This document shows positions 56,451 through 64,000 of a stretch of DNA of 64,000 nt, in pieces (positions within the stretch are counted from its first letter, which is position 1; each line of letters begins with the position of its first letter). The DNA is from Akkermansiaceae bacterium UBA2381 (lineage in GTDB: Bacteria; Verrucomicrobiota; Verrucomicrobiia; Verrucomicrobiales; DEV007): NCBI GenBank assembly GCA_002344215.1, contig DDSV01000048.1:71750-135749 (forward strand), written 5' to 3'. The translations under genes were made by a program, and so were the position numbers. The notes beneath the pieces are model-generated. The model saw only the letters and a program-made list of their open reading frames with translations, searched no databases and was not told the origin of the DNA.

Positions 56451-59024
56451 ATGAACAGCGAACGCCCCTTTCTCAGCCATTTTTCCCCCCAGTGGACCAA
56501 TCCGAAGTACCTCGAGGACATTCTCGTTCAGCGTGAGGGACTGCTCGCAGAAAGCGTGGCTGCTGTGCGCGACAGCGTCCTCACGGATCGGCGACATCAT
56601 CTGCTCTTCATCGGTCCTCGAGGCGCGGGAAAAACCCACCTCATCACCCTCATCCAGCACCGCCTCGGGCAGGATCCCGCCCTCGCCGACCGCATGCGGG
56701 TGGCTTGGTTGAATGAAGATGAAACCGCCACCAGTTTTCTGCGCCTTCTCATCGCCATTTACCGCAGTCTTAGCGAGCGTTACCCGGAAGAATTTCCCGC
56801 TTCAACGATTGCCGCCCTCGTTGGCAAGGATCCCGCCGTGGCGCAGGAGCAGCTCACCCGCGACCTGCTCCGCGGTCTTGATGGGCGGATCGTCGTGTGT
56901 CTCATGGAAAATCTCGACAGCCTCTTCCGCAGTCTCAGCTTGTCCGAGCAACGGAACTGGCGGGCTCTTCTTCAGAACCATCCGGTCATCGTCACCGTGG
57001 GCACCGCTCAGGCCCTCTTTGATGGCATTGCCGATCACGATGAACCCTTCTTCGGCTTTTTTGACACCCGACACCTCCAACCTCTCTCCGTCGATGAGGC
57101 CCGCGACCTGCTGGAGCGCATCGCCACACTTCAGGATCGGGCGGACTTGGCCGAGTTTCTGCGCACTCCCTCTGGTCGCGCCCGCGTTGATGCCATCCGT
57201 GCCCTCGCCGGGGGAAATCCGCGCCTCTATCTCATCTTCTCCGATCTGCTGGTGAATGCCGCCGCGCTTGACGACCTCGTGCGCCCCTTTGAAGAAATGG
57301 TGGACCGACAGCTCACGAGTTATTACCAGGAACGGCTCCGCTGGCTCAGCCCGCAGCAGAGGGAAATCGTCCAGTTCCTCTGCCGCGCTAGCAGCCCCGT
57401 GCCGGTGAAACACATCGCCGAAGGTCTTTTTACCACGCACAACTCCATTACCGGGCAGCTCAAACAGCTCCGCGAATTCCGCTACGTCGACAGCCATCCG
57501 CTCGGACGGGAGGTACTTTACGAGCTTGCCGAGCCGCTCATGCGATTGGCGCTGCAAGTGAAGGAAACGCATGACCGCCGTCCACTCGCCCTCATCGTGG
57601 ACTTCCTCCGCATCTGGCACGAGCAGCAGGAACTGGCCGAACGCCTTGCGCAGTGCCCGGTCGATTCGCCAGCACGCGCCTACTTTGAGAATGCCCATCG
57701 GCTCATGCTTACGGGGCCCAATCTGAGACACGAACTGTTTCGCCGGGATCTCGAGTCCGCCTGGACAGAAGAATGCGATGACATTACCCTTGAGAAAGCT
57801 CGGGCTGTCGCGATAGACGGCGTGTCCGCGGACTCGATCCGCCTCGGCCGCATTCTGACTACCCGGAAAGAGTGGGACGAAGCGATCCAGGTTTTCACCC
57901 AAGTGATCGAAAAGGAGAACGGCAGCCCTGTCGAATTTGCGCAGGCTCTGCTCCGCCGAGGTTATACCCACGGGCAAGCCGGTCGCACCGCCGAAGAAAT
58001 TGCCGACTACACACGCGCAATTGAACTGCATAGCTCTACTCCTGATGTCGTCGCCTGGGCGCTTGTCAACCGGGGCGTCACGCACGGGGCATCCGGGCGC
58101 AACGCTAAGGCCATCGCCGACTACACCCGCGCCATTGACCTGCCTGGAGCACCGCCTGAGTCGGTCGCCTTGGCGCTATTCTACCGAGGCATCACGCAGG
58201 GGAACGCCGGTCGCACCGCCGAGGAAATTGCTGACTACACCCGCGCCATTGAACTGCCTGCCGCAACGCCTGAGATCGTCGCGTCGGCGCTCTTCAACCA
58301 GGGTATCACACACCGTGAATCCGGACGCAATGCTGAGGCTATCGCCAACTACACCCGCGCCATTGAATTGCAAGGCGCACCGCCCGAGCAAGTTGCTAAG
58401 GCACTCGTCAACAGGGGCTTCACGCACGGGCAAGCCGGTCGCACCGCCGAGGAAATTGCCGACTACACCCGCGCCATTGACCTGCCTGGCGCACCGCCCG
58501 AGCAAGTTGCTACTGCGCTCTTCAATCGGGGAGCTTGCCATGCACAACAGGGCGAGCAGGAGGCCGCGCTGCGAGATCTCGGCCAGTTGTTCACGCTCGG
58601 GGATGAGAGGATCGTCCGAGATACCCTCGAATCACGCCTCCGTTTCAAGGCGACAGAAAGCGTTACCGCCACCTTCTCCGTAACCACCGACCCCGCACGC
58701 TGGACCCAACTCGTAACGGAATTCGCGTCCCACTTCGCCCGCTTCAACGGTCTCACCCAATTCGGCGAAGCCGCCGTCAAGCATCTCCCATCCCTCGCCG
58801 AAAGTCCGCTGAATCATTCCGCCTGGGATGCTTGGGTCGCGGCTTGGGAATCTGCCCAAGCCTCCCTGCCGGAGCATGAACGAGATCAGCTCGATATTCC
58901 CCTGCGTCTTCTGCGCACCGGTGTCGCCTGGTTGAAGACAAAGGAGGACGGCCAACTCCTGACTCTCCCCCGTGAAGAACGCCGCATTCTCCGGCAAGCA
59001 CTGAACCTTCCACCGGAGAAATAG
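56451..59024 (+). CDS. AAA/STAND-type ATPase with winged helix and TPR-like repeats
   Basis: An 857-residue multidomain protein. The P-loop GPRGAGKTHLITLIQ (about 55-70) and Walker B VVCLMENLDSLFRSL (about 145-160) form an ORC/Cdc6- or MNS-like ATPase domain. A winged helix follows (LSPQQREIVQFLC, SITGQLKQLREFRYVDSHP). Residues about 503-692 hold five tandem 38-residue repeats (A/T-E-E-I-A-D-Y-T-R-A-I-D/E-L...), TPR-like helical hairpins that usually bind protein, and a degenerate sixth. The C-terminal ~130 residues are helical and unassigned. It begins 6 bp after the first ATPase gene. The pair resembles regulatory or immune ATPase modules, but I cannot name a known system. No membrane helix or nuclease is visible. 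Confidence 0.82.
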   Translation: MNSERPFLSHFSPQWTNPKYLEDILVQREGLLAESVAAVRDSVLTDRRHHLLFIGPRGAGKTHLITLIQHRLGQDPALADRMRVAWLNEDETATSFLRLLIAIYRSLSERYPEEFPASTIAALVGKDPAVAQEQLTRDLLRGLDGRIVVCLMENLDSLFRSLSLSEQRNWRALLQNHPVIVTVGTAQALFDGIADHDEPFFGFFDTRHLQPLSVDEARDLLERIATLQDRADLAEFLRTPSGRARVDAIRALAGGNPRLYLIFSDLLVNAAALDDLVRPFEEMVDRQLTSYYQERLRWLSPQQREIVQFLCRASSPVPVKHIAEGLFTTHNSITGQLKQLREFRYVDSHPLGREVLYELAEPLMRLALQVKETHDRRPLALIVDFLRIWHEQQELAERLAQCPVDSPARAYFENAHRLMLTGPNLRHELFRRDLESAWTEECDDITLEKARAVAIDGVSADSIRLGRILTTRKEWDEAIQVFTQVIEKENGSPVEFAQALLRRGYTHGQAGRTAEEIADYTRAIELHSSTPDVVAWALVNRGVTHGASGRNAKAIADYTRAIDLPGAPPESVALALFYRGITQGNAGRTAEEIADYTRAIELPAATPEIVASALFNQGITHRESGRNAEAIANYTRAIELQGAPPEQVAKALVNRGFTHGQAGRTAEEIADYTRAIDLPGAPPEQVATALFNRGACHAQQGEQEAALRDLGQLFTLGDERIVRDTLESRLRFKATESVTATFSVTTDPARWTQLVTEFASHFARFNGLTQFGEAAVKHLPSLAESPLNHSAWDAWVAAWESAQASLPEHERDQLDIPLRLLRTGVAWLKTKEDGQLLTLPREERRILRQALNLPPEK
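57957..58526 (+). repeat. Five tandem 114-bp units inside the TPR-type ATPase gene
   Basis: Units begin at 57957, 58071, 58185, 58299 and 58413, each exactly 114 bp (38 codons), with a degenerate sixth from 58527. Long stretches such as GAAATTGCCGACTACACCCG recur almost identically between units, pointing to recent duplication or recombination. Confidence 0.93.
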
Positions 59025-59168
59025 ATACCTAGCAGCCTCCTCAGGCAAAGTTTTTGGGGAAAGATAGGACGGGAAGTATCGCGATTGGCGAAGTGGACCG
59101 AAGTTCCACCGTGTTTTTCATAGGGGTAATCGTACGGGTTTATGGGTCACGGGGCAGCGTCAGATGGA

Positions 59169-60131
59169 CTAATCCTTTATTCCCACTGCCTCCATCACAC
59201 CTCGCATATATCCCACCGCCCAGAGGCGACCGAGGAGATGGTATCCGGGCGTCTCATTGGATTCGCCGACGAGAGTTGGGACGTGATCGGGACGAATCGG
59301 ACAGCTGACCCCGGCGTCGTGATAAGCCTTCATGCAGGCGACCATGTCGGTCTTCCCGTTATCCTGAAAGGACTCACGGAAAAAGGGCACACTCCCGACC
59401 ACATCGCGAAAATGCGCGAAGGTGATGTGGGGTGCCAGTCGATGAATCAGATCGGGGATATTGTATTCCTCCGCGCTTGAGGCAAACGAACCCTGACAGA
59501 AACAGATCCCGTTGCTCGGCGAATCGACGAGTCTGACGAGCCGCTCGAAAGCCTCCGGGGTCGAGAGGATGCGCGTCTGGCCATGCAGCATGGCGATTGG
59601 TGGATCGTCGGGATGCATCGCCAGTTTCACGCCGGAGGCTTCGGCAACGGGAATGACCTCATTCAGAAAGTGCTCAAGGTTATCCCACAGTCGTTCCGCA
59701 CTCGTGGGCGTCTCGGCCCGGTAATCGAATCCAGTGACGCTCCGAAACGTGCCGGGATCGCGCATGTCAAAGGCCGTGACCAGGGCACCTCCCCGCTCGG
59801 CAGCCTGGAGATCCGTTCGCTGCCAGTCATCATCGGGCATCCAACTATAACAAAGGACCGGGACCCCGGCTTCGCCCATGTTTCGGATGAGACACTTGAA
59901 GTCCGCAATCTGCTGATCCCGATTCGGGGTTCCGTGGATAAAATCCAGCGTCGGCACATGACGCTCCACTACCCTGAGTCGCATCCCGAATGACTCGACA
60001 CGCCGCCTGATTTCCAGAAGGGTCCCAAGCACCAGTCCCGGATAGACCGTGACGATATCAGTGACTCCAACTTGCGCCGCAAGCTGGAGGTTGTGATCCG
60101 TGCAGGGAGTGAGCAGAAGCGCGATGTCCAT
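59169..60131 (-). CDS. Mannonate dehydratase-like TIM-barrel enzyme
   Basis: A 320-residue protein of the UxuA family, which dehydrates D-mannonate to 2-keto-3-deoxygluconate in uronate breakdown. Recognisable ligands are the His in LAMHPDDPP, the Cys in GICFCQGSFAS, the His of ITFAHFRDV and the Asp/His of CPIRPDHVP, in the same order as the UxuA metal site. It is shorter than E. coli UxuA (about 394), as in some PVC xylose-isomerase-like versions, so a related sugar-acid dehydratase or isomerase is possible. Its start is at the 3' side of a 253-bp gap after the DedA gene. No other uronate genes are in the window. Confidence 0.82.
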   Translation of the reverse strand: MDIALLLTPCTDHNLQLAAQVGVTDIVTVYPGLVLGTLLEIRRRVESFGMRLRVVERHVPTLDFIHGTPNRDQQIADFKCLIRNMGEAGVPVLCYSWMPDDDWQRTDLQAAERGGALVTAFDMRDPGTFRSVTGFDYRAETPTSAERLWDNLEHFLNEVIPVAEASGVKLAMHPDDPPIAMLHGQTRILSTPEAFERLVRLVDSPSNGICFCQGSFASSAEEYNIPDLIHRLAPHITFAHFRDVVGSVPFFRESFQDNGKTDMVACMKAYHDAGVSCPIRPDHVPTLVGESNETPGYHLLGRLWAVGYMRGVMEAVGIKD

Positions 60132-60384
60132 ATCCTGACATCTTCAACGCCGGCAAAGTCCGGAGGCAAGTAAAGAGTCCGTCACCGTGAAACGCTAAAA
60201 AGGATAGGCGGATTCCCCCAAGTGCAGATTCAAGAGGCCGTTCCAATCGTTGAGAAGATGAAACTCGGAAAATGGTCAGCACCTCACAGAGAAAGCTGAG
60301 AAGGTTATTTTTCCAAGCAGTGCCGTTCGAACTCCCTGTTCCCCGGCCCTACGGCGGGAGGGAGAAGAGATAATCTCCTGGCTG

Positions 60385-61065
60385 TCACTCTGCCTCTGCA
60401 TCCCTCCGCGTCGCTTCCTCGCGCTTCTTCACGTTCCTGGCCTTCCAGATCTCGTAAACCATGGGCAGCACGGAGACGACGATGATCCCGATGACGACGA
60501 ACTCGAAATTCTCCTTCACGACCGGAATGTTGCCGAAGAACCACCCCGCCGGCACGATCAGGCCGACCCAGAGAGCGGCGCCGACCACGTTGAACATCAT
60601 GAAGCGCCGGTAGTTCATCGCCCCGGAACCCGCGACGAAGGGAGCAAAGGTCCGCACAATGGGGACGAAGCGGGCCATGATAATGGTCTTGCCTCCGTAT
60701 TTTTCAAAGAACTCATTCGTCACATCGAGATGCTTCTGTTTGATGAGGCGCGGGAACCGATTGACCAGCCACTCTCCGGCAAACTTTCCGATGGAATAAT
60801 TCACGGTATCACCCAGCACGGCCGCGACGAAGATCAGGCCGCTGGCCACCCAGAGATTCAAGCCGCTCGAAGGATCGGCAGCGAGGGCCCCGACGGCGAA
60901 AAGAAGTGAGTCTCCCGGAAGGAAGGGCGTGACGACCAAACCGGTTTCGCAGAAAATGATCGCAAAGAGAATCCCGTAGACCCAGCGCCCATAGTCCTGA
61001 GTCAGTTGGTGCAAATGCTCCTGCAGATGGAGCACAAAATCGATGAGTTGCTTCAAGAAGTCCAT
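60385..61065 (-). CDS. DedA-family membrane protein (VTT domain)
   Basis: About 226 residues from the ATG at 61065 (MDFLKQLIDFVLHLQEHL); the TTG at 61095 only extends it. The family signatures are ETGLVVTPFLPGDSLLF near the N-terminus and MARFVPIVRTFAPFVAGSGAMNYRRF with the conserved Arg and Gly residues, typical of the VTT re-entrant fold. About four or five helices follow. DedA proteins are needed for polyprenyl-phosphate lipid carrier or lipid flipping and membrane stress tolerance. The C-terminus is very charged (RNVKKREEATRRDAEAE). The preceding same-strand gene (LOG family) is 110 bp upstream; no operon partner is obvious. Confidence 0.9.
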   Translation of the reverse strand: MDFLKQLIDFVLHLQEHLHQLTQDYGRWVYGILFAIIFCETGLVVTPFLPGDSLLFAVGALAADPSSGLNLWVASGLIFVAAVLGDTVNYSIGKFAGEWLVNRFPRLIKQKHLDVTNEFFEKYGGKTIIMARFVPIVRTFAPFVAGSGAMNYRRFMMFNVVGAALWVGLIVPAGWFFGNIPVVKENFEFVVIGIIVVSVLPMVYEIWKARNVKKREEATRRDAEAE

Positions 61066-61175
61066 GCGGTGTGGATTCTCCGGTGTGACGGTCAATATTC
61101 AACTCATCCTTTTGTCTGAAGCGAGCCGATTCCGACGCAATGCCGGGGAACAGGCCGGGGCCGCCCGGAGTCCCC

Positions 61176-61976
61176 CTAGACCGGTTGCTCTCCCAGAATC
61201 CGCAGGCTCTTCGGCACCTTGATGTGTCGGAGGTTGAACTGGGTAATCGCCTTGTCCCTGAGACGCTTGATCGCCTCTTCGACGCTGTCGGTCACAAGAA
61301 GGAGATCGAGATCGGCAGGACTGATCATTCCCTCGTCGCGCATTTTATTGAGAGCGCTCACGACAGGATTCCAGTAGTCCGAGCCCATGAGAATGACGGG
61401 GAACTCCTTGATCTTTCCGGTTTGGATGAGTGTCAGGGCCTCGAAGAGTTCATCCATCGTGCCCAGTCCTCCGGGCATGACGACAAAGGCGTAGCTGTAT
61501 TTGATCAACAGGGTTTTGCGGGTGAAGAAATACTCCATGTCCACCCAGGTATCGAGGTAGGGATTCGGCTTCTGCTCGAAGGGAAGGATGATATTGATGC
61601 CGACACTGCGCCCTTCCACCTCCTTCGCCCCGCGATTCGCCGCCTCCATCAGCCCCGGTCCTCCTCCGGTCATCACCGTGAAACCCAGCTCCGCGATCGC
61701 TGCGCCCATCTTCCGGGTCAGCACATAATAGGGATGCGTCTCTTCGATGCGCGCCGAACCGAAAACGGTGACACAGGGACCGACAAAATGAAACTTCCGG
61801 ATCCCCCGCAGGAGGTCCGCCATGATGCTGAAGAGAGTCTTCAGTTCCTGCCACCGGCTGCGCGGACCACCGATGAATTTCCGGTCCGGGAATTCAACGA
61901 GATACCGTTCGGTCTCGAGAATAGCCTCCATCGGAACAGGACGGGATTCGGGAAGGACTGGGGCGGGAGGGGTCAT
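61176..61976 (-). CDS. LOG/TIGR00730-family Rossmann-fold protein
   Basis: A 266-residue cytokinin-riboside 5'-monophosphate phosphoribohydrolase-type enzyme, which splits nucleoside monophosphates into base and ribose 5-phosphate. The diagnostic motif PGGLGTMDELFEALT follows VMTGGGPGLMEAANRGAKE (the G-G-G-P-G-x-M-E block), as in YgdH/PpnN- and LOG-type proteins. The N-terminal ~80 residues (LEFPDRKFIGG region, FSIMADLLRGIRKF) are an extension over short LOG proteins of about 180 residues. Its exact nucleotide substrate is unknown. ATG at 61976 chosen. Confidence 0.9.
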   Translation of the reverse strand: MTPPAPVLPESRPVPMEAILETERYLVEFPDRKFIGGPRSRWQELKTLFSIMADLLRGIRKFHFVGPCVTVFGSARIEETHPYYVLTRKMGAAIAELGFTVMTGGGPGLMEAANRGAKEVEGRSVGINIILPFEQKPNPYLDTWVDMEYFFTRKTLLIKYSYAFVVMPGGLGTMDELFEALTLIQTGKIKEFPVILMGSDYWNPVVSALNKMRDEGMISPADLDLLLVTDSVEEAIKRLRDKAITQFNLRHIKVPKSLRILGEQPV

Positions 61977-62054
61977 GGGAAAAGGCGGTGGCTGAGGTGG
62001 TTATCGAACAAAGATCCCAGTTCGGAGGTGTGCGTGCAAGAATTAAGGATTGCC

Positions 62055-63743
62055 TCACGGTGCGAGTGACTTCAGCCATTTCCACAACGAATCAATCGTC
62101 TGCCCCTGTTCGTCGAGGCCGACCGGATCGGGCATGAGGGTTCCCGGCTGAAGCGATTGTGGGTCGAGAATGAGCTGTTCAAAGTAGGTTCTCTCAAGGC
62201 GGGCCGCACTGCTGGCGAGATTGATGCCCGGCATCTCCGTGGATTTTTCGTTTCCGGCATCGTGGCAACGGATGCAGGCGCCCTCACCTTCGAAAAAGTG
62301 TTTCTTCCCCGCCTCTTCTGTTCCGTGATTCAACAACGCGGCGAGCTTGCTTCCTCCCTCCCTCTCCCTCACATCGGCTTTCGGAAACCGGGTGAAGAAG
62401 GGCTCCACATCCGCTTTCCGGAAAACCGGCATCCGCGCATCCAGATAGGGTCGCACCGAACCACCACCGTTTGTTCCATACAGAACCCGCCCGAGCCAGT
62501 CCGGAGTCAATTTCGCCCCGACATGATCCAATGCCGGAGGAAGATTTCCCCATCGACCCAGAGCGATGGCCCTTTTCTCACCAAATCCGAAATAGACCTC
62601 ACGGGAAACCTCCGGACCTCCGATCCCGCCCCGCTCGTGACAGGCATAACAGTTGAGCTGTTTCATGCGCCAGTCGATCTCACCGTTGAGGTCGAGCGCT
62701 CCCTTCGAGGACAATCGCTGCAACGCTGCGGCAATGGCTCGCTTCTGGACCTTATCAAGTCCGTAGAAGGGAACCGGACCTCCGACGGGTCGATCCGAAA
62801 AACATCCGCTGAGGGCATCCGTCCGGAGCTCGGCGAGCGGTCGCGCACGATACCGGGTGAGGTCACTTTTTTCACCCGGCGCAACATGGCAGGCGGAGCA
62901 GTTCTTCTCCTGAAAAATTCCTCGCCCTTTCTCGGCGAGAGCCGGGTCAAGTTCGAAGACAATTGATTGGGTGAGGGCTTCGGTGACATTGTCAGGGAGG
63001 ACCAGATCGGGTCCGGCCTTCAGGTAGGCGGCGAGATCAGAAGCCTCAGCCTGACTCAGCTTGAAGTCGGGCATCCTGCCTGACGGGCGGTGCTCGTTGG
63101 GGTGCAGGAGAAAATGCGTAAGCGAGTCCAGATCATAGAGATCGGCGAGGTTCATCGGCACGCTCGGGAGACCAGCGAGTTCGATCTCGGCATTCTCCGG
63201 GAGACCCGGGGGACGGTAGCCCAGTTCGGGAGCATGGCAGGCAACACAACCAATCCGGTGATAAAGACTGCGCCCTTTTTCGATGTCCCCGATTCCGTAC
63301 TCCGGGATTTCGTAGGTCAGGGTCGCGAGGTAGTGCTTGAGCGCGTTCACTTCGTCCAGATCGCGGTCCGGCCCGGCGAAGAGACTCGGCATCGTCGTAT
63401 CGCGTTTAGCGAAACGCGGATTGCGAATCATGATCTCCAGATCGAGGGGCACGAGCCTCGTCGCGACGCCTGTCAGATCGGTCGCGAGCATTCCCGGTAA
63501 TTGCGAGGCGAGAGACTCCGGCGGGGCATGGCAGGCGACACAATTCAACTCGTTGAGAAGGATGAATCCTCCTCCGGCGAGGTATTCGTCGTCGTCCATT
63601 CCGCTGTGGAATCGCTCGAAACCAACCACAAACGGGTAGTTCACCGGCTTGGCGTGGGCGGGATGGGCCCCGCCGTTTTCCACTGCCACAAAGAGAAGGA
63701 GAGAGACCCCGAGCAGACACCACCCTGTTTGGTCCTTCACCAT
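62055..63743 (-). CDS. Exported five-haem cytochrome c protein
   Basis: A 562-residue protein with a signal peptide (GWCLLGVSLLLFVAVENGGA). Five C-x-x-C-H haem sites are present: NCVACH (C68/H72), GCVACH (C166/H170), NCSACH (C282/H286), NCYACH (C365/H369) and ACIRCH (C490/H494). The units are class-I cytochrome c-like, with distal Met candidates in MPS/MPDF/MPGI segments. It probably carries electrons in the periplasm, as in the other cytochrome-bearing proteins of this window, but it lacks a DUF1549/DUF1553 part. Its start lies next to the end of an ABC transporter ATPase gene (27 bp), which is presumably unrelated. Confidence 0.88.
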   Translation of the reverse strand: MVKDQTGWCLLGVSLLLFVAVENGGAHPAHAKPVNYPFVVGFERFHSGMDDDEYLAGGGFILLNELNCVACHAPPESLASQLPGMLATDLTGVATRLVPLDLEIMIRNPRFAKRDTTMPSLFAGPDRDLDEVNALKHYLATLTYEIPEYGIGDIEKGRSLYHRIGCVACHAPELGYRPPGLPENAEIELAGLPSVPMNLADLYDLDSLTHFLLHPNEHRPSGRMPDFKLSQAEASDLAAYLKAGPDLVLPDNVTEALTQSIVFELDPALAEKGRGIFQEKNCSACHVAPGEKSDLTRYRARPLAELRTDALSGCFSDRPVGGPVPFYGLDKVQKRAIAAALQRLSSKGALDLNGEIDWRMKQLNCYACHERGGIGGPEVSREVYFGFGEKRAIALGRWGNLPPALDHVGAKLTPDWLGRVLYGTNGGGSVRPYLDARMPVFRKADVEPFFTRFPKADVREREGGSKLAALLNHGTEEAGKKHFFEGEGACIRCHDAGNEKSTEMPGINLASSAARLERTYFEQLILDPQSLQPGTLMPDPVGLDEQGQTIDSLWKWLKSLAP

Positions 63744-63770
63744 ACCCTGTCAGGTCGAGTCTTCTTCCAA

Positions 63771-64000
63771 TCAGTCGACAATGAGTCCGTCAACCAGAGT
63801 CACCTTGCGATCTCCGACCCGCGCCAGATCGTGGTCGTGGGTCACGACGAGGAGAGTCCTCTCGCGCTCGTTGACGAGGTCCATGAGGAGATTCATGACT
63901 GCCGTCCCGGTCGCGGTGTCGAGGTTACCGGTCGGTTCATCGGCGAAGATAATGGCGGGATCGTTGATCAGGGAACGCGCGATCGCCACCCGCTGCTGCT
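63771..64000 (-). CDS. ABC transporter ATP-binding protein, LolD/MacB type (cut by window)
   Basis: The C-terminal 76 codons of an ATPase whose 5' part lies beyond the window. The start of the visible part holds RVAIARSLINDP with IIFADEPTGNLDTATG (Walker B and the D-loop), and VVTHDHDLARVGD (H-loop). The order ADEPTGNLD is typical of the LolD/MacB/FtsE group, which works with FtsX-like permeases in lipoprotein or efflux transport. The permease gene cannot be seen. Confidence 0.85.
   Translation of the reverse strand, partial: QQRVAIARSLINDPAIIFADEPTGNLDTATGTAVMNLLMDLVNERERTLLVVTHDHDLARVGDRKVTLVDGLIVD

Noticed and set aside
57957..58526. CRISPR-like repeat array
   Set aside because: The 114-bp units are contiguous, in frame and coding; no short repeat/spacer structure exists.

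Overview
The window looks like a high-GC chromosome segment of a verrucomicrobial or closely related PVC-superphylum bacterium. The evidence is the gene content: two back-to-back cytochrome/DUF1549/DUF1553 plus DUF1501 pairs, a large FG-GAP/dehydrogenase/HEAT/haem fusion, DUF1080, DUF3127, and a PEP-CTERM protein with autotransporter-associated beta-strand repeats. Several proteins carry Tat-type or Sec leaders. Few starts have a good Shine-Dalgarno sequence. No tRNA, rRNA, CRISPR array or insertion sequence was recognised. With the starts chosen here no gap without a gene exceeds 300 bases.

Layout. 1-3.8 kb: end of a PhoD-like phosphatase and a PutA proline-catabolic enzyme. 3.9-18.2 kb: secreted cytochrome-type degradative proteins, namely the FG-GAP/dehydrogenase fusion, a membrane cytochrome, and two DUF1549/DUF1553-DUF1501 pairs. 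18.3-24.6 kb: an esterase, an SsuD-like flavin monooxygenase with an FMN reductase, an MFS transporter, a ROK regulator and a DMT exporter. 24.9-31.4 kb: an orphan Pycsar-effector-like membrane protein (DUF5706), then secreted hydrolases (a double alpha/beta hydrolase, a ceramidase-like protein, an M60 peptidase). 31.5-36.8 kb: a 1210-residue PEP-CTERM beta-strand-repeat protein whose C-terminus is extended by a hexanucleotide repeat, and an unrecognised Tat-exported protein.

37-40.7 kb: an operon of a secretin-like periplasmic protein, a sensor kinase and an OmpR-type regulator, headed by a candidate 11-bp direct-repeat operator. 40.7-44.4 kb: a Gfo/Idh/MocA oxidoreductase and class III aminotransferase, divergent from a GntR regulator with palindromes between. 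44.4-52.7 kb, all on the minus strand: a Ser/Thr kinase fused to DUF1080 and RCC1-like parts, a two-RRM RNA-binding protein, a DUF3127 OB-fold protein with an SSB-like tail, a double TM2 protein and a Ski2-like helicase. 52.8-55.0 kb: a translationally coupled dipeptide epimerase and M20 peptidase.

55.2-59.0 kb: an isolated two-gene cassette of P-loop ATPases, the second with winged-helix and 38-residue TPR-like repeats. This is the best candidate for an undescribed system. 59.1-64 kb: a UxuA-like mannonate dehydratase, a DedA protein, a LOG-family protein, a five-haem cytochrome c, and the end of a LolD/MacB-type ABC ATPase cut by the window.

The theme is extracellular and periplasmic polymer breakdown with cytochrome-linked oxidation (PSCyt, DUF1501, esterases, ceramidase, M60), backed by sugar-acid, amino-acid and peptide catabolism and local regulators. 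Functions rest on motifs read by eye; no database search was possible.
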